Origin: Pantoea trifolii
GTDB taxonomy: Bacteria; Pseudomonadota; Gammaproteobacteria; Enterobacterales; Enterobacteriaceae
Reading direction: 5' to 3'
DNA length: 64,000 nucleotides
Assembly: GCF_024506435.1 (NCBI RefSeq)
Contig: NZ_JANIET010000001.1
Span: 2,728,001 to 2,792,000, forward strand
The notes beneath the pieces are model-generated. The model was not told the origin of the DNA. It made no database searches and saw nothing but the letters and a program-made list of their open reading frames with translations. The translations under genes and the position numbers were made by a program. Shown one piece after another: positions 18,078 to 27,123 of this stretch. The first letter of the stretch is position 1; each line of letters begins with the position of its first letter.

Positions 18078-19475
18078 ATGCGTCAAATTCCACGCGCGCC
18101 GCTTTCTGCGGCCATTATCTCTGCCCTGTTCGCCGGTACGTTTGTGCCTGTTCCCTGCGCCCACGCTGCGGGTTTTGTCGAAGACTCATCGCTCTCTGGC
18201 AACCTGTTTTACTGGCAACGCCAGCGCGATCGTAAAGAGATGGATCCGCAAAAAGGCGCGTATGGTCAGTACGATGCCAATCTGCATCACGCCTCTGCCA
18301 ACGCCAATCTTGACTTCTCATCCGGTTATGCCGGTGATGTAATTGGCCTCGATCTGGCGGCGTTTAGCGCTTTGGAGTTAAGCAATAGCGGCCCGGCGGC
18401 ACCGAATGAAATTGGTTTCAGCAATGCCCGCACACGCTGGGATGAGGACTGGAGCGGAGATAAGAGTGGCTTAAGTCTTTATAAAGCGGCGATCAAGGCA
18501 AAATGGCAGGATAACTGGCTACGCGCAGGCTATTTGCAACCCAGCGGACAGACGCTGCTGGCACCACACTGGAGTTTCCTGCCCGGCACTTATCGCGGTG
18601 TTGAGGCTGGCACCGTCTTCGATTTTAGCGATGCGGGCGCCCTTTCCGTCTCCTGGATGTGGACAGACGAATACAAAGCGCCGTGGTATCGCGACATGTA
18701 CAACTTCCGCAAAGCCGATGGTGTGACGGAGATTCCGTGGCTGCAATCCTTTGGTGCCAAATATGATTTCAAAAACTCGCTGTTGCTGGAAGGCGCTTAC
18801 GGCCAGGCGGCGAATTACATGGATCAGTATTTTGCTAAAGCGTCTTATCAGCTGCCGCTGGCCGATGCGCCACTGCGCACCAGCTATCAGTTTTACGGCG
18901 CGAAGGATCGTGACAACAGCGGCGTGGGCCAGGTCAACGATGTTTATGATGGCCTCGCCTGGCTACAGGCGCTGACGTTCGGCTACACGCTGGGCGCGTT
19001 CGATTTCCGCCTTGAAGGCACTTGGGTAAAAGCCGAAGGTAATCAGGGCTTCTTCCTGCAGCGTATGACGCCATCCTATGCCAGCTCAAATGGCCGCATG
19101 GATGTGTGGTGGGATTCCCGCTCTGACTGGAACGCCAACGGTGAGAAAGCGCTATTCGCCGGTGTGATGGTCGATCTGGGGCACTGGCAATTACCCGGCT
19201 GGCAAGTCGGTACGTCGTACGCCTACGGCTGGGACGCTAAGCCTTCCACCAATCCGATTTACGACCAAAACCAGCGCCTGAAAGAGTCGGCGTGGAACCT
19301 CGATCTGGTTTACACCATCCAGCAAGGCCGCGCCAAAGACACGCAATTCAAACTGCACTACACCCGCTACGACAATCACAGCGATCTTCCCAGCTACAGC
19401 GGCGGTTACGGCAACATCTTCCAGGACGAGAAAGACATCAAATTTATGGTCGTCGCGCCATTCACCCTATTTTGA
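18078..19475 (+). CDS. chiP: ChiP, chitoporin (OprD-family outer-membrane channel)
   Basis: A 465-residue outer-membrane protein similar in size and sequence to E. coli ChiP (468). It has a signal peptide ending in CAHA-A (about residue 30), then a beta-barrel rich in alternating aromatic and small residues. It ends with the outer-membrane C-terminal phenylalanine (VVAPFTLF). The ATG at 18078 has GGAGG 7 bases upstream. ChiP lets chito-oligosaccharides through the outer membrane. The next gene, 51 bases on, encodes chitobiase, so the pair forms an uptake and cleavage unit. In Serratia the small lipoprotein gene chiQ lies between them; here it is missing. Confidence 0.9.
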   Translation: MRQIPRAPLSAAIISALFAGTFVPVPCAHAAGFVEDSSLSGNLFYWQRQRDRKEMDPQKGAYGQYDANLHHASANANLDFSSGYAGDVIGLDLAAFSALELSNSGPAAPNEIGFSNARTRWDEDWSGDKSGLSLYKAAIKAKWQDNWLRAGYLQPSGQTLLAPHWSFLPGTYRGVEAGTVFDFSDAGALSVSWMWTDEYKAPWYRDMYNFRKADGVTEIPWLQSFGAKYDFKNSLLLEGAYGQAANYMDQYFAKASYQLPLADAPLRTSYQFYGAKDRDNSGVGQVNDVYDGLAWLQALTFGYTLGAFDFRLEGTWVKAEGNQGFFLQRMTPSYASSNGRMDVWWDSRSDWNANGEKALFAGVMVDLGHWQLPGWQVGTSYAYGWDAKPSTNPIYDQNQRLKESAWNLDLVYTIQQGRAKDTQFKLHYTRYDNHSDLPSYSGGYGNIFQDEKDIKFMVVAPFTLF

Positions 19476-19526
19476 CCCCGATCTGGCAGGAGCCAGAGAC
19501 TTACCTCCGTGGAAAAGGATAACAGT

Positions 19527-22190
19527 ATGAAAAAGTTAAAAATCAGTTTACTGGCGCTGACCGTGATGGGCCTTGCCGCCTGCAGTTCATCCCCGCGCAG
19601 TAATCAGCAGGTCGTCGACCAAATCAGCCAGTTCGGCGTGCAGTATCAGGTCACTGACAATCAGGCGGCCGATCACGGCGTGAACTGCGCGAAACTCGGT
19701 GCCGATTGGGCATCCTGCAATACCGCCACCATTACGCTGACCAACAACGGCCCGGCGCTCACCAGCAAAAACTGGGCGATCTACATGAGCAACGTGCACG
19801 AAACGCTGCGGGTCGATAACGATCAGTTCAAAATGACGCACATCGTCGGCGATCTTACCCGCCTGGAACCGACGGAAAAATTCAAAGGTATCGCGGCTGG
19901 CGAGTCGATTGAGATCCCGATCGTGAATGAATACTGGCAGCTGTTTATCACTGACGTGATGCCGCGCTGGTACGTTACCGCCGCCAATGCCTCGCCAAAA
20001 ATCATCACCAGCACCGATACCGAAAACCTCAGCGACTTCGTTAAGCCGTTTGGCGACCAATGGAAGCGCATCGCCGACGATAAAAACGTGCTGATGCTGC
20101 CGCAAAGTCGCTTTGCCAGGAATGCCGATGTGGCGCCACTGCCTGCTAGTGCACTACGCGGACAAATCACCCCAACGCCCCGCACGGTGAAAGTTCATGC
20201 TGCTGATGTCGATCTGAGCCGTGGCGTCGCCCTGCATCTTGAGGCATTGGCGAACAACCAAGCCGATGCGGTTAAGCAGCGTTTCGATTTGATGGGACTC
20301 AAACAGCAGTCAGCGGGTTATGCCGTTCATACTCGTATCGCCGTTAATCATTTCCGTGGCGCAGATGCGGTTTCTGGTGCTTATGAACTGCGCATCACGC
20401 CACGCGGCACCGATATCATTGGTTACGATCAGGCTGGCCTCTATTACGGCTTGATGTCGTTACTGTCGCTGGTGCCCGCTGAAGGTAAACCGATTATCGC
20501 CACGCTCGAAGCGAAAGATGCTCCGCGCTTTGCCTATCGCGGCGCCTTCCTCGACGTCGCGCGTAACTTCCACAGCAAGCAAGCGGTGCTGCGCATGCTC
20601 GATCAAATGGCGGCTTGGAAGATGAATAAATTCCATTTCCACCTGACCGATGATGAAGCCTGGCGCATTGAAATTCCCGGTCTGCCTGAGTTGACCGATG
20701 TTGGCAGCAAGCGTTGTCACGATCTCACTGAGCAGCAATGCCTGCTGCCGCAGTTGGGCTCCGGGCCGTTCACGGATAACAACGGAACCGGGCATTTCAG
20801 TCGCGCCGATTATATTGAGATCGTTAAATACGCGCAGGCACGCAACATCGAAGTGATTCCGGAAATCGATATGCCTGCGCACGCGCGCGCTGCGGTGATC
20901 TCGATGGAAGCGCGTTATCAGCAACTCATAAAAGCGGGTAAAACGCAGCAGGCCAGTGAATATCGTCTGGTGGATCCCACGGATACCTCGAATACCCGTT
21001 CCGTGCAGTTGTACGATCGCACCAGCTATCTCAATCCTTGCCTCGATTCCTCAAAGCGCTTTGTCGATAAAGTGATGGGTGAAGTGCAGGCGATGCACCG
21101 CGAAGCGGGCCAACCGTTGACCACCTGGCACTTTGGCGGTGATGAAGCGAAAAACATCCGCCTCGGTACCGGCTACAGCGATATCAAAAAACCGAAAGCG
21201 GGAACGGGCATTTTAGACCAAAGCAAAGAGGACAAACCCTGGGCAAAATCTCAGGTCTGCCAGGCGGAGGTGAAATCCGGCAAGGTGGAAGATCTGGAGC
21301 ATTTACCGAGCCACTTCGCGCTGGAAGTGAGCAAAATGGTAAAAGCACACGGCATTCCGGTAATGCAGGCCTGGCAAGATGGGCTGAAAGATGCCGCTGA
21401 CGCGCACGCCTTCGCCACCTCGCGCGTACGCGTTAACTTCTGGGACACGCTCTATTGGGGCGGCTTTGACACCGCTAACGACTGGACGATGAAAGATTAC
21501 GAAGTGGTGATCTCCAATCCGGATTATGTCTACATGGACTTCCCGTATGAGGTGAATCCCAACGAGCGAGGCTATTACTGGGGCACGCGCTTCAGCGATG
21601 AGCGCAAGATGTTTGGCTTCGCGCCAGACAACCTGCCGCAGAACGCGGAAACCTCGGTGGATCGCGATGGCAAAACCTTCGATGCCATCTCGAATAAGCC
21701 GTGGTCGGGCGCATACGGCATTTCGGTACAGTTGTGGAGTGAAACCACACGTACCGATCAGCAGATGGATTACATGGTGTTCCCTCGCCTGCTGTCGGTG
21801 GCTGAACGTGGCTGGCATCGCGCGGAGTGGGAGCTGGATTATCAACAAGGCCGCACCTTTAAAGGCGGCGAAACCCACTTCGTTAACCAGCAGCAGCGCA
21901 ATCTGGACTGGCAGCGTTTCGCCAACCTGTTAGGCCAGCGTGAGTTGGGCAAGATGGATAAAGCCGGTATTCACTACCGTCTGCCGGTGCCGGGTGCGCG
22001 CGTGGAGAATGGCTCGCTGACCATGAACATTGCGCTGCCGGGTCTGCCGCTGGAGTACAGCGTGGATAACGGTAAAAACTGGCAACGTTATCTGCCGCAT
22101 GCCAAACCGACCATCTCAGCCGCCGATAAAGTCTGGGTGCGCAGCGTGAGTCCGGATGGCAAACGTTTCAGCCGCGCTGAAACGTTGTAA
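19527..22190 (+). CDS. Chitobiase (GH20 beta-N-acetylhexosaminidase), lipoprotein
   Basis: A 887-residue protein that splits chitobiose and longer chito-oligomers into N-acetylglucosamine; Serratia marcescens chitobiase has 885. A lipoprotein signal ends GLAAC at Cys19, so it is probably anchored in the outer membrane facing the periplasm. Domains in order are an N-terminal carbohydrate-binding CHB_HEX domain (about 35-180), a GH20b domain (about 200-330), the TIM-barrel GH20 domain (about 335-780) with the catalytic Asp539-Glu540 pair in HFGGDEAKN, and a C-terminal Ig-like CHB_HEX_C domain. The start follows AAAAGGAT at 19513-19520. A 10-base hairpin at 22197 follows the stop. Confidence 0.92.
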   Translation: MKKLKISLLALTVMGLAACSSSPRSNQQVVDQISQFGVQYQVTDNQAADHGVNCAKLGADWASCNTATITLTNNGPALTSKNWAIYMSNVHETLRVDNDQFKMTHIVGDLTRLEPTEKFKGIAAGESIEIPIVNEYWQLFITDVMPRWYVTAANASPKIITSTDTENLSDFVKPFGDQWKRIADDKNVLMLPQSRFARNADVAPLPASALRGQITPTPRTVKVHAADVDLSRGVALHLEALANNQADAVKQRFDLMGLKQQSAGYAVHTRIAVNHFRGADAVSGAYELRITPRGTDIIGYDQAGLYYGLMSLLSLVPAEGKPIIATLEAKDAPRFAYRGAFLDVARNFHSKQAVLRMLDQMAAWKMNKFHFHLTDDEAWRIEIPGLPELTDVGSKRCHDLTEQQCLLPQLGSGPFTDNNGTGHFSRADYIEIVKYAQARNIEVIPEIDMPAHARAAVISMEARYQQLIKAGKTQQASEYRLVDPTDTSNTRSVQLYDRTSYLNPCLDSSKRFVDKVMGEVQAMHREAGQPLTTWHFGGDEAKNIRLGTGYSDIKKPKAGTGILDQSKEDKPWAKSQVCQAEVKSGKVEDLEHLPSHFALEVSKMVKAHGIPVMQAWQDGLKDAADAHAFATSRVRVNFWDTLYWGGFDTANDWTMKDYEVVISNPDYVYMDFPYEVNPNERGYYWGTRFSDERKMFGFAPDNLPQNAETSVDRDGKTFDAISNKPWSGAYGISVQLWSETTRTDQQMDYMVFPRLLSVAERGWHRAEWELDYQQGRTFKGGETHFVNQQQRNLDWQRFANLLGQRELGKMDKAGIHYRLPVPGARVENGSLTMNIALPGLPLEYSVDNGKNWQRYLPHAKPTISAADKVWVRSVSPDGKRFSRAETL

Positions 22191-22196
22191 AATTAA

Positions 22197-22222
22197 TGCC
22201 CCTTGCTACCATGCAAGGGGCA
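22197..22222 (+). terminator. Hairpin after the chitobiase gene
   Basis: TGCCCCTTGC (22197-22206) pairs perfectly with GCAAGGGGCA (22213-22222) around TACCAT. It begins 7 bases after the stop. A T-run is lacking, so it may be a weak terminator or an mRNA 3' stabiliser. Confidence 0.55.
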
Positions 22223-22271
22223 ATCTAACCAAAAAAATGATCAAGATCGTCTTTTATTAAAAACTTAAAGT

Positions 22272-22330
22272 GATGGAGAATCGCTTTTATATCGGCTAAA
22301 TCAATTTTTATAAAAACAAGATTCTCCATC
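22272..22330. repeat. AT-rich 59-base inverted repeat
   Basis: GATGGAGAATC (22272-22282) and GATTCTCCATC (22320-22330) are perfect complements. Inside, GCTTTTATA can pair with TATAAAAAC after a two-base bulge, giving a stem of about 20 pairs. It lies between the chitobiase gene and the small CxxC protein gene; no coding frame is present. Confidence 0.5.
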
Positions 22331-22392
22331 TCTCTTATTCCTCTTTATCACCAGCATTTAAATCGTAAATTTGAGACAGACCTCGTTTCAGC

Positions 22393-22406
22393 TTGATAAA
22401 TATCAA
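22393..22406 (+). promoter_or_regulatory. Perfect FNR box
   Basis: TTGAT-AAAT-ATCAA matches the FNR consensus at all ten fixed positions. Its centre lies 85 bases before the small gene at 22485. CCTAAT or TAATTG near 22429-22436 could be the -10, which would place the box near -42. Function is inferred. Confidence 0.55.
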
Positions 22407-22484
22407 TCTTGCATCAGGAGAAAATCGGCCTAATTGCATCCCGGACTTGAAGACCGACACCGCCCCCCAAATCCGGTAGCGATA

Positions 22485-22688
22485 ATGAAATTAAAATTCT
22501 TCAGCTTTCTTCCGCATGCACACAAATGGCACAACATCTGTATTTCCCGTAAAGGCGCTATTTCTCCCACTGGACGAGCCTATTTCTCAACCCATGTTGA
22601 AGCACAATGCAAAGACTGTGGCGAACGGCTGCATAAAATTTATTATCGCGATATTAGCGATGCGCAAGCCCTACGCTGGATAGGGTAA
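22485..22688 (+). CDS. Small unrecognised protein with one CxxC motif
   Basis: A 67-residue basic protein that I do not recognise. It has HAHKWHN near residues 10-16 and CKDCGERLHKIYY in the second half, so two cysteines and several histidines could bind one metal ion. There is no signal peptide or membrane segment. The ATG at 22485 is favoured because the product then begins MKLKFFSF; the frame continues 17 codons upstream. The ribosome site is weak (CGGTAGCGATA). It lies alone between the chitobiase gene and the convergent ahpF, behind a perfect FNR box. Coding character is supported by an ordered Cys/His pattern, but it could still be a chance frame. Confidence 0.6.
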   Translation: MKLKFFSFLPHAHKWHNICISRKGAISPTGRAYFSTHVEAQCKDCGERLHKIYYRDISDAQALRWIG

Positions 22689-22702
22689 TCACTGGTTTTC
22701 TT

Positions 22703-22740
22703 GAAATAAAAAAAAGCCCCGCAACACAGGTTGCGGGGCT
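22703..22740 (-). terminator. Terminator of ahpF
   Basis: AGCCCCGCAA (22715-22724) pairs perfectly with TTGCGGGGCT (22731-22740). On the minus strand the stem is followed by a run of nine T. It ends ahpF transcription and may also stop reading from the small gene on the plus strand. Confidence 0.9.
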
Positions 22741-22761
22741 ATTGCGTGGCTATCGCAAAAT

Positions 22762-24330
22762 TTATTCAGCCGGTTTGGTGCGAATCAGATAATCAAAGGC
22801 GCTGAGTGAGGCTTTCGCGCCTTCACCGCTGGCGATGATGATCTGCTTGTACGGCACCGTGGTGCAGTCGCCTGCGGCGAATACGCCTTTCAGGCTGGTT
22901 TCGCACTTGGCATCAATGATGATTTCGCCCATTTTGTTGCGCTCTACCGCACCTTCAAGGAAGGTGGTGTTCGGCAGCAAACCAATCTGCACGAAGATGC
23001 CGCTCAGCGCGATTTCGTGGCTGGTCTGGTTGTTACGGTCGATATAGGTCAGGCTAGTGACTTTGCTACCATCGCCTTTCACTTCAGTGGTCTGTGCGTT
23101 CAGAATCACCTCAACGTTTTTCAGGCTGCGCAGTTTGTCCTGTAGCACTTTGTCAGCGCGCATTTCGCTGGCAAATTCCAGCAGCGTCACGTGCTCAACA
23201 ATACCGGCCAAATCGATAGCCGCTTCCACGCCGGAGTTACCGCCGCCGATTACTGCGGTGCGTTTGCCTTTAAACAGCGGGCCGTCGCAGTGTGGGCAGT
23301 AGGTTACGCCCTTAGTGCGATACTGCTCTTCGCCCGGTACGCCCATATTGCGCCAGCGTGCGCCGGTGGCAATGATGATGCTGCGTGATTTCAGTACCGC
23401 GCCAGAGGCGGTTTCAATCGCGTGCAGACCGCCCTCTTTCGCCGCCGGAATCAGCTTGATGGCGCTCTGGGTATCAATCACATCGACGTCATAATCATCA
23501 ACGTGAGCACGCAGAGAACCGGCCAGCTTCGCGCCTTCGGTTTTCGGTACCGAGATGTAGTTTTCGATGTCTACGGTGTCCAGCACCTGACCACCAAAAC
23601 GCTCGCCCATCAGGCCAGTACGGATGCCTTTACGTGCAGAGTAGATGGCCGCAGCCGCGCCCGCCGGGCCGCTGCCGACGATCAGCACTTCGTAGGCATC
23701 ACGCTTATTCAGCTCTTCCGCCGCACGCTTCTCTGCATTGGTGTCCACTTTACCGACGATTTCCGCCAGGCTCAGACGGCCCTGACCGAACTCTTTGCCG
23801 TTAAGGAACACTGCCGGCACGCCCATCACGTTGCGTTCCGTAATTTCGTTCTGGAACATACCGCCATCAATCGCGGTATGGCTAATGCGCGGGTTCAGTA
23901 CCGCCATCAGGTTCAGCGCCTGTACCACGTCAGGACAGTTGTGGCACGACAGTGAATAATAAGTTTCGAAGTGGAAGTCGCCTTCCAAAGCCACAACCTG
24001 ATCAAGCAGGCTCTGCGCTTCTTTCGAAGGGTGTCCACCGGTTTGCAGCAAGGCTAAAACCAGTGAAGTGAATTCATGGCCCATGGGCGAACCGGCAAAG
24101 CGCGGACCGCTTTGACTGCCTGGGTTTGTGATCAGGAAAGAGGGTTTACGAACCGGACGATCGTTCTCTTCACGGAAGCTGACTTTGTCTGACAAGCCCG
24201 CGATATCAGCCAACAGAGAGCGAATCTCTGCGGATTTGGCGCCATCATCCAATGTGGCAATCAACTCAACCGGTTTCGTTAGTTTCTCAAGGTAAGCCTT
24301 GAGTTGGGTTTTTAAATTGGTGTCGAGCAT
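22762..24330 (-). CDS. ahpF: AhpF, alkyl hydroperoxide reductase flavoprotein subunit
   Basis: A 522-residue NADH:disulfide reductase that recycles AhpC (E. coli 521). The N-terminal double thioredoxin-like domain has the Cys129-Cys132 pair in SCHNCPDV. The FAD/NADH domain has [16 protein letters not shown] (about residues 218-233) and the redox-active CPHCDG (about 345-350), then [12 protein letters not shown] for NADH and AAGDCT near the C-terminus for FAD. Electrons go from NADH through FAD to CPHC, then to the N-terminal pair and AhpC. It follows ahpC after 67 bases and ends at a strong terminator. Confidence 0.97.
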   Translation of the reverse strand: MLDTNLKTQLKAYLEKLTKPVELIATLDDGAKSAEIRSLLADIAGLSDKVSFREENDRPVRKPSFLITNPGSQSGPRFAGSPMGHEFTSLVLALLQTGGHPSKEAQSLLDQVVALEGDFHFETYYSLSCHNCPDVVQALNLMAVLNPRISHTAIDGGMFQNEITERNVMGVPAVFLNGKEFGQGRLSLAEIVGKVDTNAEKRAAEELNKRDAYEVLIVGSGPAGAAAAIYSARKGIRTGLMGERFGGQVLDTVDIENYISVPKTEGAKLAGSLRAHVDDYDVDVIDTQSAIKLIPAAKEGGLHAIETASGAVLKSRSIIIATGARWRNMGVPGEEQYRTKGVTYCPHCDGPLFKGKRTAVIGGGNSGVEAAIDLAGIVEHVTLLEFASEMRADKVLQDKLRSLKNVEVILNAQTTEVKGDGSKVTSLTYIDRNNQTSHEIALSGIFVQIGLLPNTTFLEGAVERNKMGEIIIDAKCETSLKGVFAAGDCTTVPYKQIIIASGEGAKASLSAFDYLIRTKPAE

Positions 24331-24397
24331 AGTGAGTTCCTGTCATGAAAATCGGGTGCCGTAGCACCCGATTGAGAAAGATCGAATGGCAGCTAAC

Positions 24398-24961
24398 TTA
24401 GATTTTGCCAACCAGGTCCAGTGATGGAGCCAGAGTGGCTTCGCCTTCTTTCCATTTTGCCGGGCATACTTCACCTGGGTGAGAAGCAACGTACTGTGCT
24501 GCTTTCACTTTGCGGATCAGGTCAGATGCATCACGGCCAATGCCTTCGGCAGTGATTTCGATCGCCTGGATGATGCCTTCCGGGTCAACGATGAAGGTAC
24601 CGCGATCTGCCAGACCTTCGTCTTCGCGCATGATTTCGAAGTTGCGGGTCAGCGCGCCAGTTGGGTCACCGATCATCGCGTATTTGATTTTCGCGATGGT
24701 GTCTGAAGAACCGTGCCAGGCTTTGTGGGTAAAGTGCGTGTCAGTAGAAACAGAGTAGATATCTACACCCAGTTTCTGGAACTCTTCGTGATGGTCTGCA
24801 ACGTCACCCAGTTCGGTTGGGCATACGAAGGTGAAGTCAGCCGGGTAGAAGAAGAAAACACTCCATTTACCTTCAACGTCTTTCTCGGTGACTTCGATGA
24901 ATTCGCCGTTTTTGAACGCTGCGTTTTTAAATGGTTTGATCTTGGTATTAATGATGGACAT
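24398..24961 (-). CDS. ahpC: AhpC, typical 2-Cys peroxiredoxin
   Basis: A 187-residue peroxiredoxin, the same length as in E. coli. The peroxidatic Cys47 is in [10 protein letters not shown] and the resolving cysteine in [10 protein letters not shown] (about residue 166). It reduces hydrogen peroxide and alkyl hydroperoxides in the cytoplasm with AhpF. GGAGG-type sequence (GGAGGTCACC) lies before the ATG. An OxyR-type site stands about 60-90 bases upstream. The E. coli ahpCF locus is elsewhere on the chromosome. Confidence 0.98.
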   Translation of the reverse strand: MSIINTKIKPFKNAAFKNGEFIEVTEKDVEGKWSVFFFYPADFTFVCPTELGDVADHHEEFQKLGVDIYSVSTDTHFTHKAWHGSSDTIAKIKYAMIGDPTGALTRNFEIMREDEGLADRGTFIVDPEGIIQAIEITAEGIGRDASDLIRKVKAAQYVASHPGEVCPAKWKEGEATLAPSLDLVGKI

Positions 24962-25017
24962 GGTGACCTCCGTTAAAAGATGTGATGCAGGCTACAGAAT
25001 TTTCGGGCCAACTTCTA

Positions 25018-25054
25018 ATATGCAGACGTTATCAATTAGATAACCAAAAGCTAT
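25018..25054 (-). promoter_or_regulatory. OxyR-type operator of ahpCF
   Basis: Read on the minus strand: ATAG-N7-TTAT-N7-ATAA-N7-ATAT. The OxyR pattern is four tetranucleotides ATAG/CTAT/ATAG/CTAT spaced by 7 bases; spacing is exact here and 13 of 16 bases match. The position 57-93 bases before the ahpC start fits direct activation under peroxide stress. Confidence 0.7.
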
Positions 25055-25170
25055 CAAAGCGCCGACACCTGATTTCATGCGGCTCGCGCGGGCATTCTAC
25101 ACAGAAAAAGCTCTGATTAAACAGGCTTTATCTTTTCGTCTCGCTGCTGCTATTTTTAGGAATACGAACA

Positions 25171-25237
25171 GGTCACCACAAATGGCGCCCCTACGGAGAG
25201 CAGAGTCATTTTCGTAGGGTCACCATTTATGGTGACC
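25171..25237. repeat. Inverted pair of short palindromic repeat units (family GTAGGG-TCGCCAT)
   Basis: Units at 25171-25194 (ending GGCGCCCCTAC) and 25214-25237 (GTAGGGTCACCAT ... GGTGACC) face each other across 19 bases, exactly as at 2021-2082. They lie between the ahpC promoter and the GNAT gene. Confidence 0.85.
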
Positions 25238-25277
25238 TGGCAAAAGCGTCAAATAATCGTGCGAATGGAGTGCTTAA

Positions 25278-25730
25278 GTGGATATACGTTTATTTGAGGA
25301 AACCGATCGGCCTTTTCTGCGCACGCTCTATCTTGCCGCGCGACGCCATAACTGGACGTGGCTGGATGGCGAAGATTGGCAGTTAGAAGATTTCGATGCT
25401 GTGATTTTGGGCGAAACCGTGCTGGTCGCTGAGCTGGACGGACATCGCGTGGGGTTTGCGGCGGTGCTGGATAATGACAACTTCCTGCATAGTCTGTACG
25501 TCGATCCAAACGCACAGGGAAAAGGTGTGGGCAGCGCGTTGTTAGAAAAAGTGCAGTCGCGATTTAGCTCGACTGGCGCATTGAAATGCCTGCAACAGAA
25601 TCAGGCGGCAATGGATTTCTATCTCAAACACGGCTGGCGGCGTGAAGCGGTTGGCGAGAGCGAGCAGGGAAAATATGTGCTGATGCATTTTCCGCTGGCG
25701 AAACGCGCCAGCGGAAATGGAGGCCGTTAA
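25278..25730 (+). CDS. GNAT-family N-acetyltransferase
   Basis: A 150-residue single-domain acetyltransferase. The acetyl-CoA loop is VDPNAQGKGVGSALLEKVQ (about residues 75-93), the Q/R-x-x-G-x-G/A signature of the family. A C-terminal strand region YLKHGWRREAVGE follows, with the usual aromatic and Asn-rich helix before it (LQQNQAAMDFY). The start is GTG at 25278 with GGAG 8 bases upstream. The substrate is unknown. The last bases overlap the end of the convergent mrp by 4 bases. It is not part of the E. coli order here. Confidence 0.82.
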   Translation: MDIRLFEETDRPFLRTLYLAARRHNWTWLDGEDWQLEDFDAVILGETVLVAELDGHRVGFAAVLDNDNFLHSLYVDPNAQGKGVGSALLEKVQSRFSSTGALKCLQQNQAAMDFYLKHGWRREAVGESEQGKYVLMHFPLAKRASGNGGR

Positions 25731-26839
25731 ACGGCGCGGAAGGCGATATCGCCAGGGATGATGTCTCCCTGCCAATAGAGCTGAGCCGCCACACGCCCCG
25801 CCAGCTGGCGGTAGAGCGCGGTGAAATCACTATCCGGACGGCGCACCACGGTGGGTTCGCCATCATCCAGATCTTCACGCAGCGTAATGTGCAGCGGCAG
25901 TTGTGCCAGCAAACGCGTGTTGTAATCTTCCACCAGCTTCTGCGCACCGCCGGTGCCGAATATCGGCTCGTGATGTCCGCATTGGCTGCAGATGTGCATG
26001 CTCATGTTCTCGACCACGCCCAACACCGGCACGTTGACTTTCTCGAACATTACCATCCCTTTACGCGCATCAATCAAGGCGATGTCTTGTGGCGTGGTGA
26101 CCACTAACGCGCCGGTCACCGGCACGTTTTGCGCCAGCGTCAGCTGAATATCGCCGGTGCCCGGCGGCATATCGAGGATCAGATAATCCAGATCCGGCCA
26201 CATGGTTTCATTAAGCAGTTGCATCAGGGCTTTGCTCGCCATCGGACCACGCCACACCATGGCGTTGTCGTCGGTGACCAGATAACCAATCGAATTGGTT
26301 GCCAGACCGTGCGCCATGATCGGCGCCATATGCGTGCCATCTGGCGAGGTTGGACGCTGATTTTCGGTACCGAGCATGTTCGGAATCGACGGGCCGTAAA
26401 TATCCGCATCGAGAATCCCCACGCGCGCTCCTTCGGCGATCAGCGCCAGCGCCATATTCACGGCGGTGCTGGATTTACCCACGCCACCTTTGCCTGAACT
26501 GACGGCGATGATGTTCTTCACACCGGTCGCGCCCGGATGATTTTTCACCCGCTTCAGCGTGGCGATGTCATGACGCAGCCGCCAGTCAATGGCGCTGGCA
26601 TCGGTCAGGCGCAGCAGCTCGGCGCTGGTTTGCGCTTTCAGCTCTTCAAAGGCGCTGGCCCACGCGAACGGCATCACCAGTTCGATATGCAGCTTGTCAT
26701 CCAGCAGCGCGACGTGGCGCAGCGCTTTCAGCGTAGTCAGGTTGTGTTGCAGCGTCGGATGTTCAAAGTCACTTAGCACGCCGATAACTAAGGCTCGCAG
26801 CGCTTCAGGTGAATGATGTTGCTGGGATTGTGAAGTCAT
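25727..26839 (-). CDS. mrp: Mrp (ApbC), P-loop iron-sulfur cluster carrier ATPase
   Basis: A 370-residue protein (E. coli 369). An N-terminal MIP18/DUF59-like domain (about residues 10-85) is followed by the MinD/ParA-type ATPase domain with the deviant Walker A GKGGVGKSS (about 115-123). A CxxC (CSQCG) in the C-terminal third bridges the Fe-S cluster between two subunits. It carries or transfers clusters to target proteins in the cytoplasm. The start is the ATG at 26837-26839 with GGAGAGGGG just upstream; the 8 upstream codons are not conserved. It is divergent from metG, as in E. coli. Confidence 0.95.
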   Translation of the reverse strand: MTSQSQQHHSPEALRALVIGVLSDFEHPTLQHNLTTLKALRHVALLDDKLHIELVMPFAWASAFEELKAQTSAELLRLTDASAIDWRLRHDIATLKRVKNHPGATGVKNIIAVSSGKGGVGKSSTAVNMALALIAEGARVGILDADIYGPSIPNMLGTENQRPTSPDGTHMAPIMAHGLATNSIGYLVTDDNAMVWRGPMASKALMQLLNETMWPDLDYLILDMPPGTGDIQLTLAQNVPVTGALVVTTPQDIALIDARKGMVMFEKVNVPVLGVVENMSMHICSQCGHHEPIFGTGGAQKLVEDYNTRLLAQLPLHITLREDLDDGEPTVVRRPDSDFTALYRQLAGRVAAQLYWQGDIIPGDIAFRAV

Positions 26840-26965
26840 CCCCTCTCCTTGTTTATTCTTCACGCCAGATTGCGGCGGTGTCTGTTCAATAGTATCAGAT
26901 AGGCGCTAAAAGTGATGGGGATGTGCTGCTGTGTTTACGCCAGAGGGTGCTTCGGTTACCATCAT

Positions 26966-27088
26966 TCCCCTAAATAATTCGTGTTGCAGGAAGGCGGCAA
27001 ACGAGAGAATCCCAATGAGCTTACTCAAGTAAGTGATTTGGGTGAGCGAGAGAAGACAACGCGCCTGCAACGCGAAGTATGACGGGGA
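26966..27088. repeat. 123-base inverted-repeat element upstream of metG
   Basis: The ends TCCCC...AATTCGTGTTGCAGG and CCTGCAACGCGAAGTATGACGGGGA are imperfect inverted repeats of about 25 bases. The middle CTTACT-CAAG-TAAG and AATCCCAATGAG/GATTTGGGTGAG segments give a further central hairpin. I recall similar elements between genes in other enterobacteria but cannot name the family. It separates the divergent mrp and metG starts, and ends 35 bases before metG. Confidence 0.75.
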
Positions 27089-27123
27089 AACCCGCTTTTT
27101 CATCAATGGAACGCTACGCAATC

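Noticed and set aside
18040..18078. ChiX small-RNA pairing site in the chiP leader
   Set aside because: The leader around the ribosome site (CACGGAGGATTTGC) does not show the complement to the ChiX seed that I would expect from E. coli.
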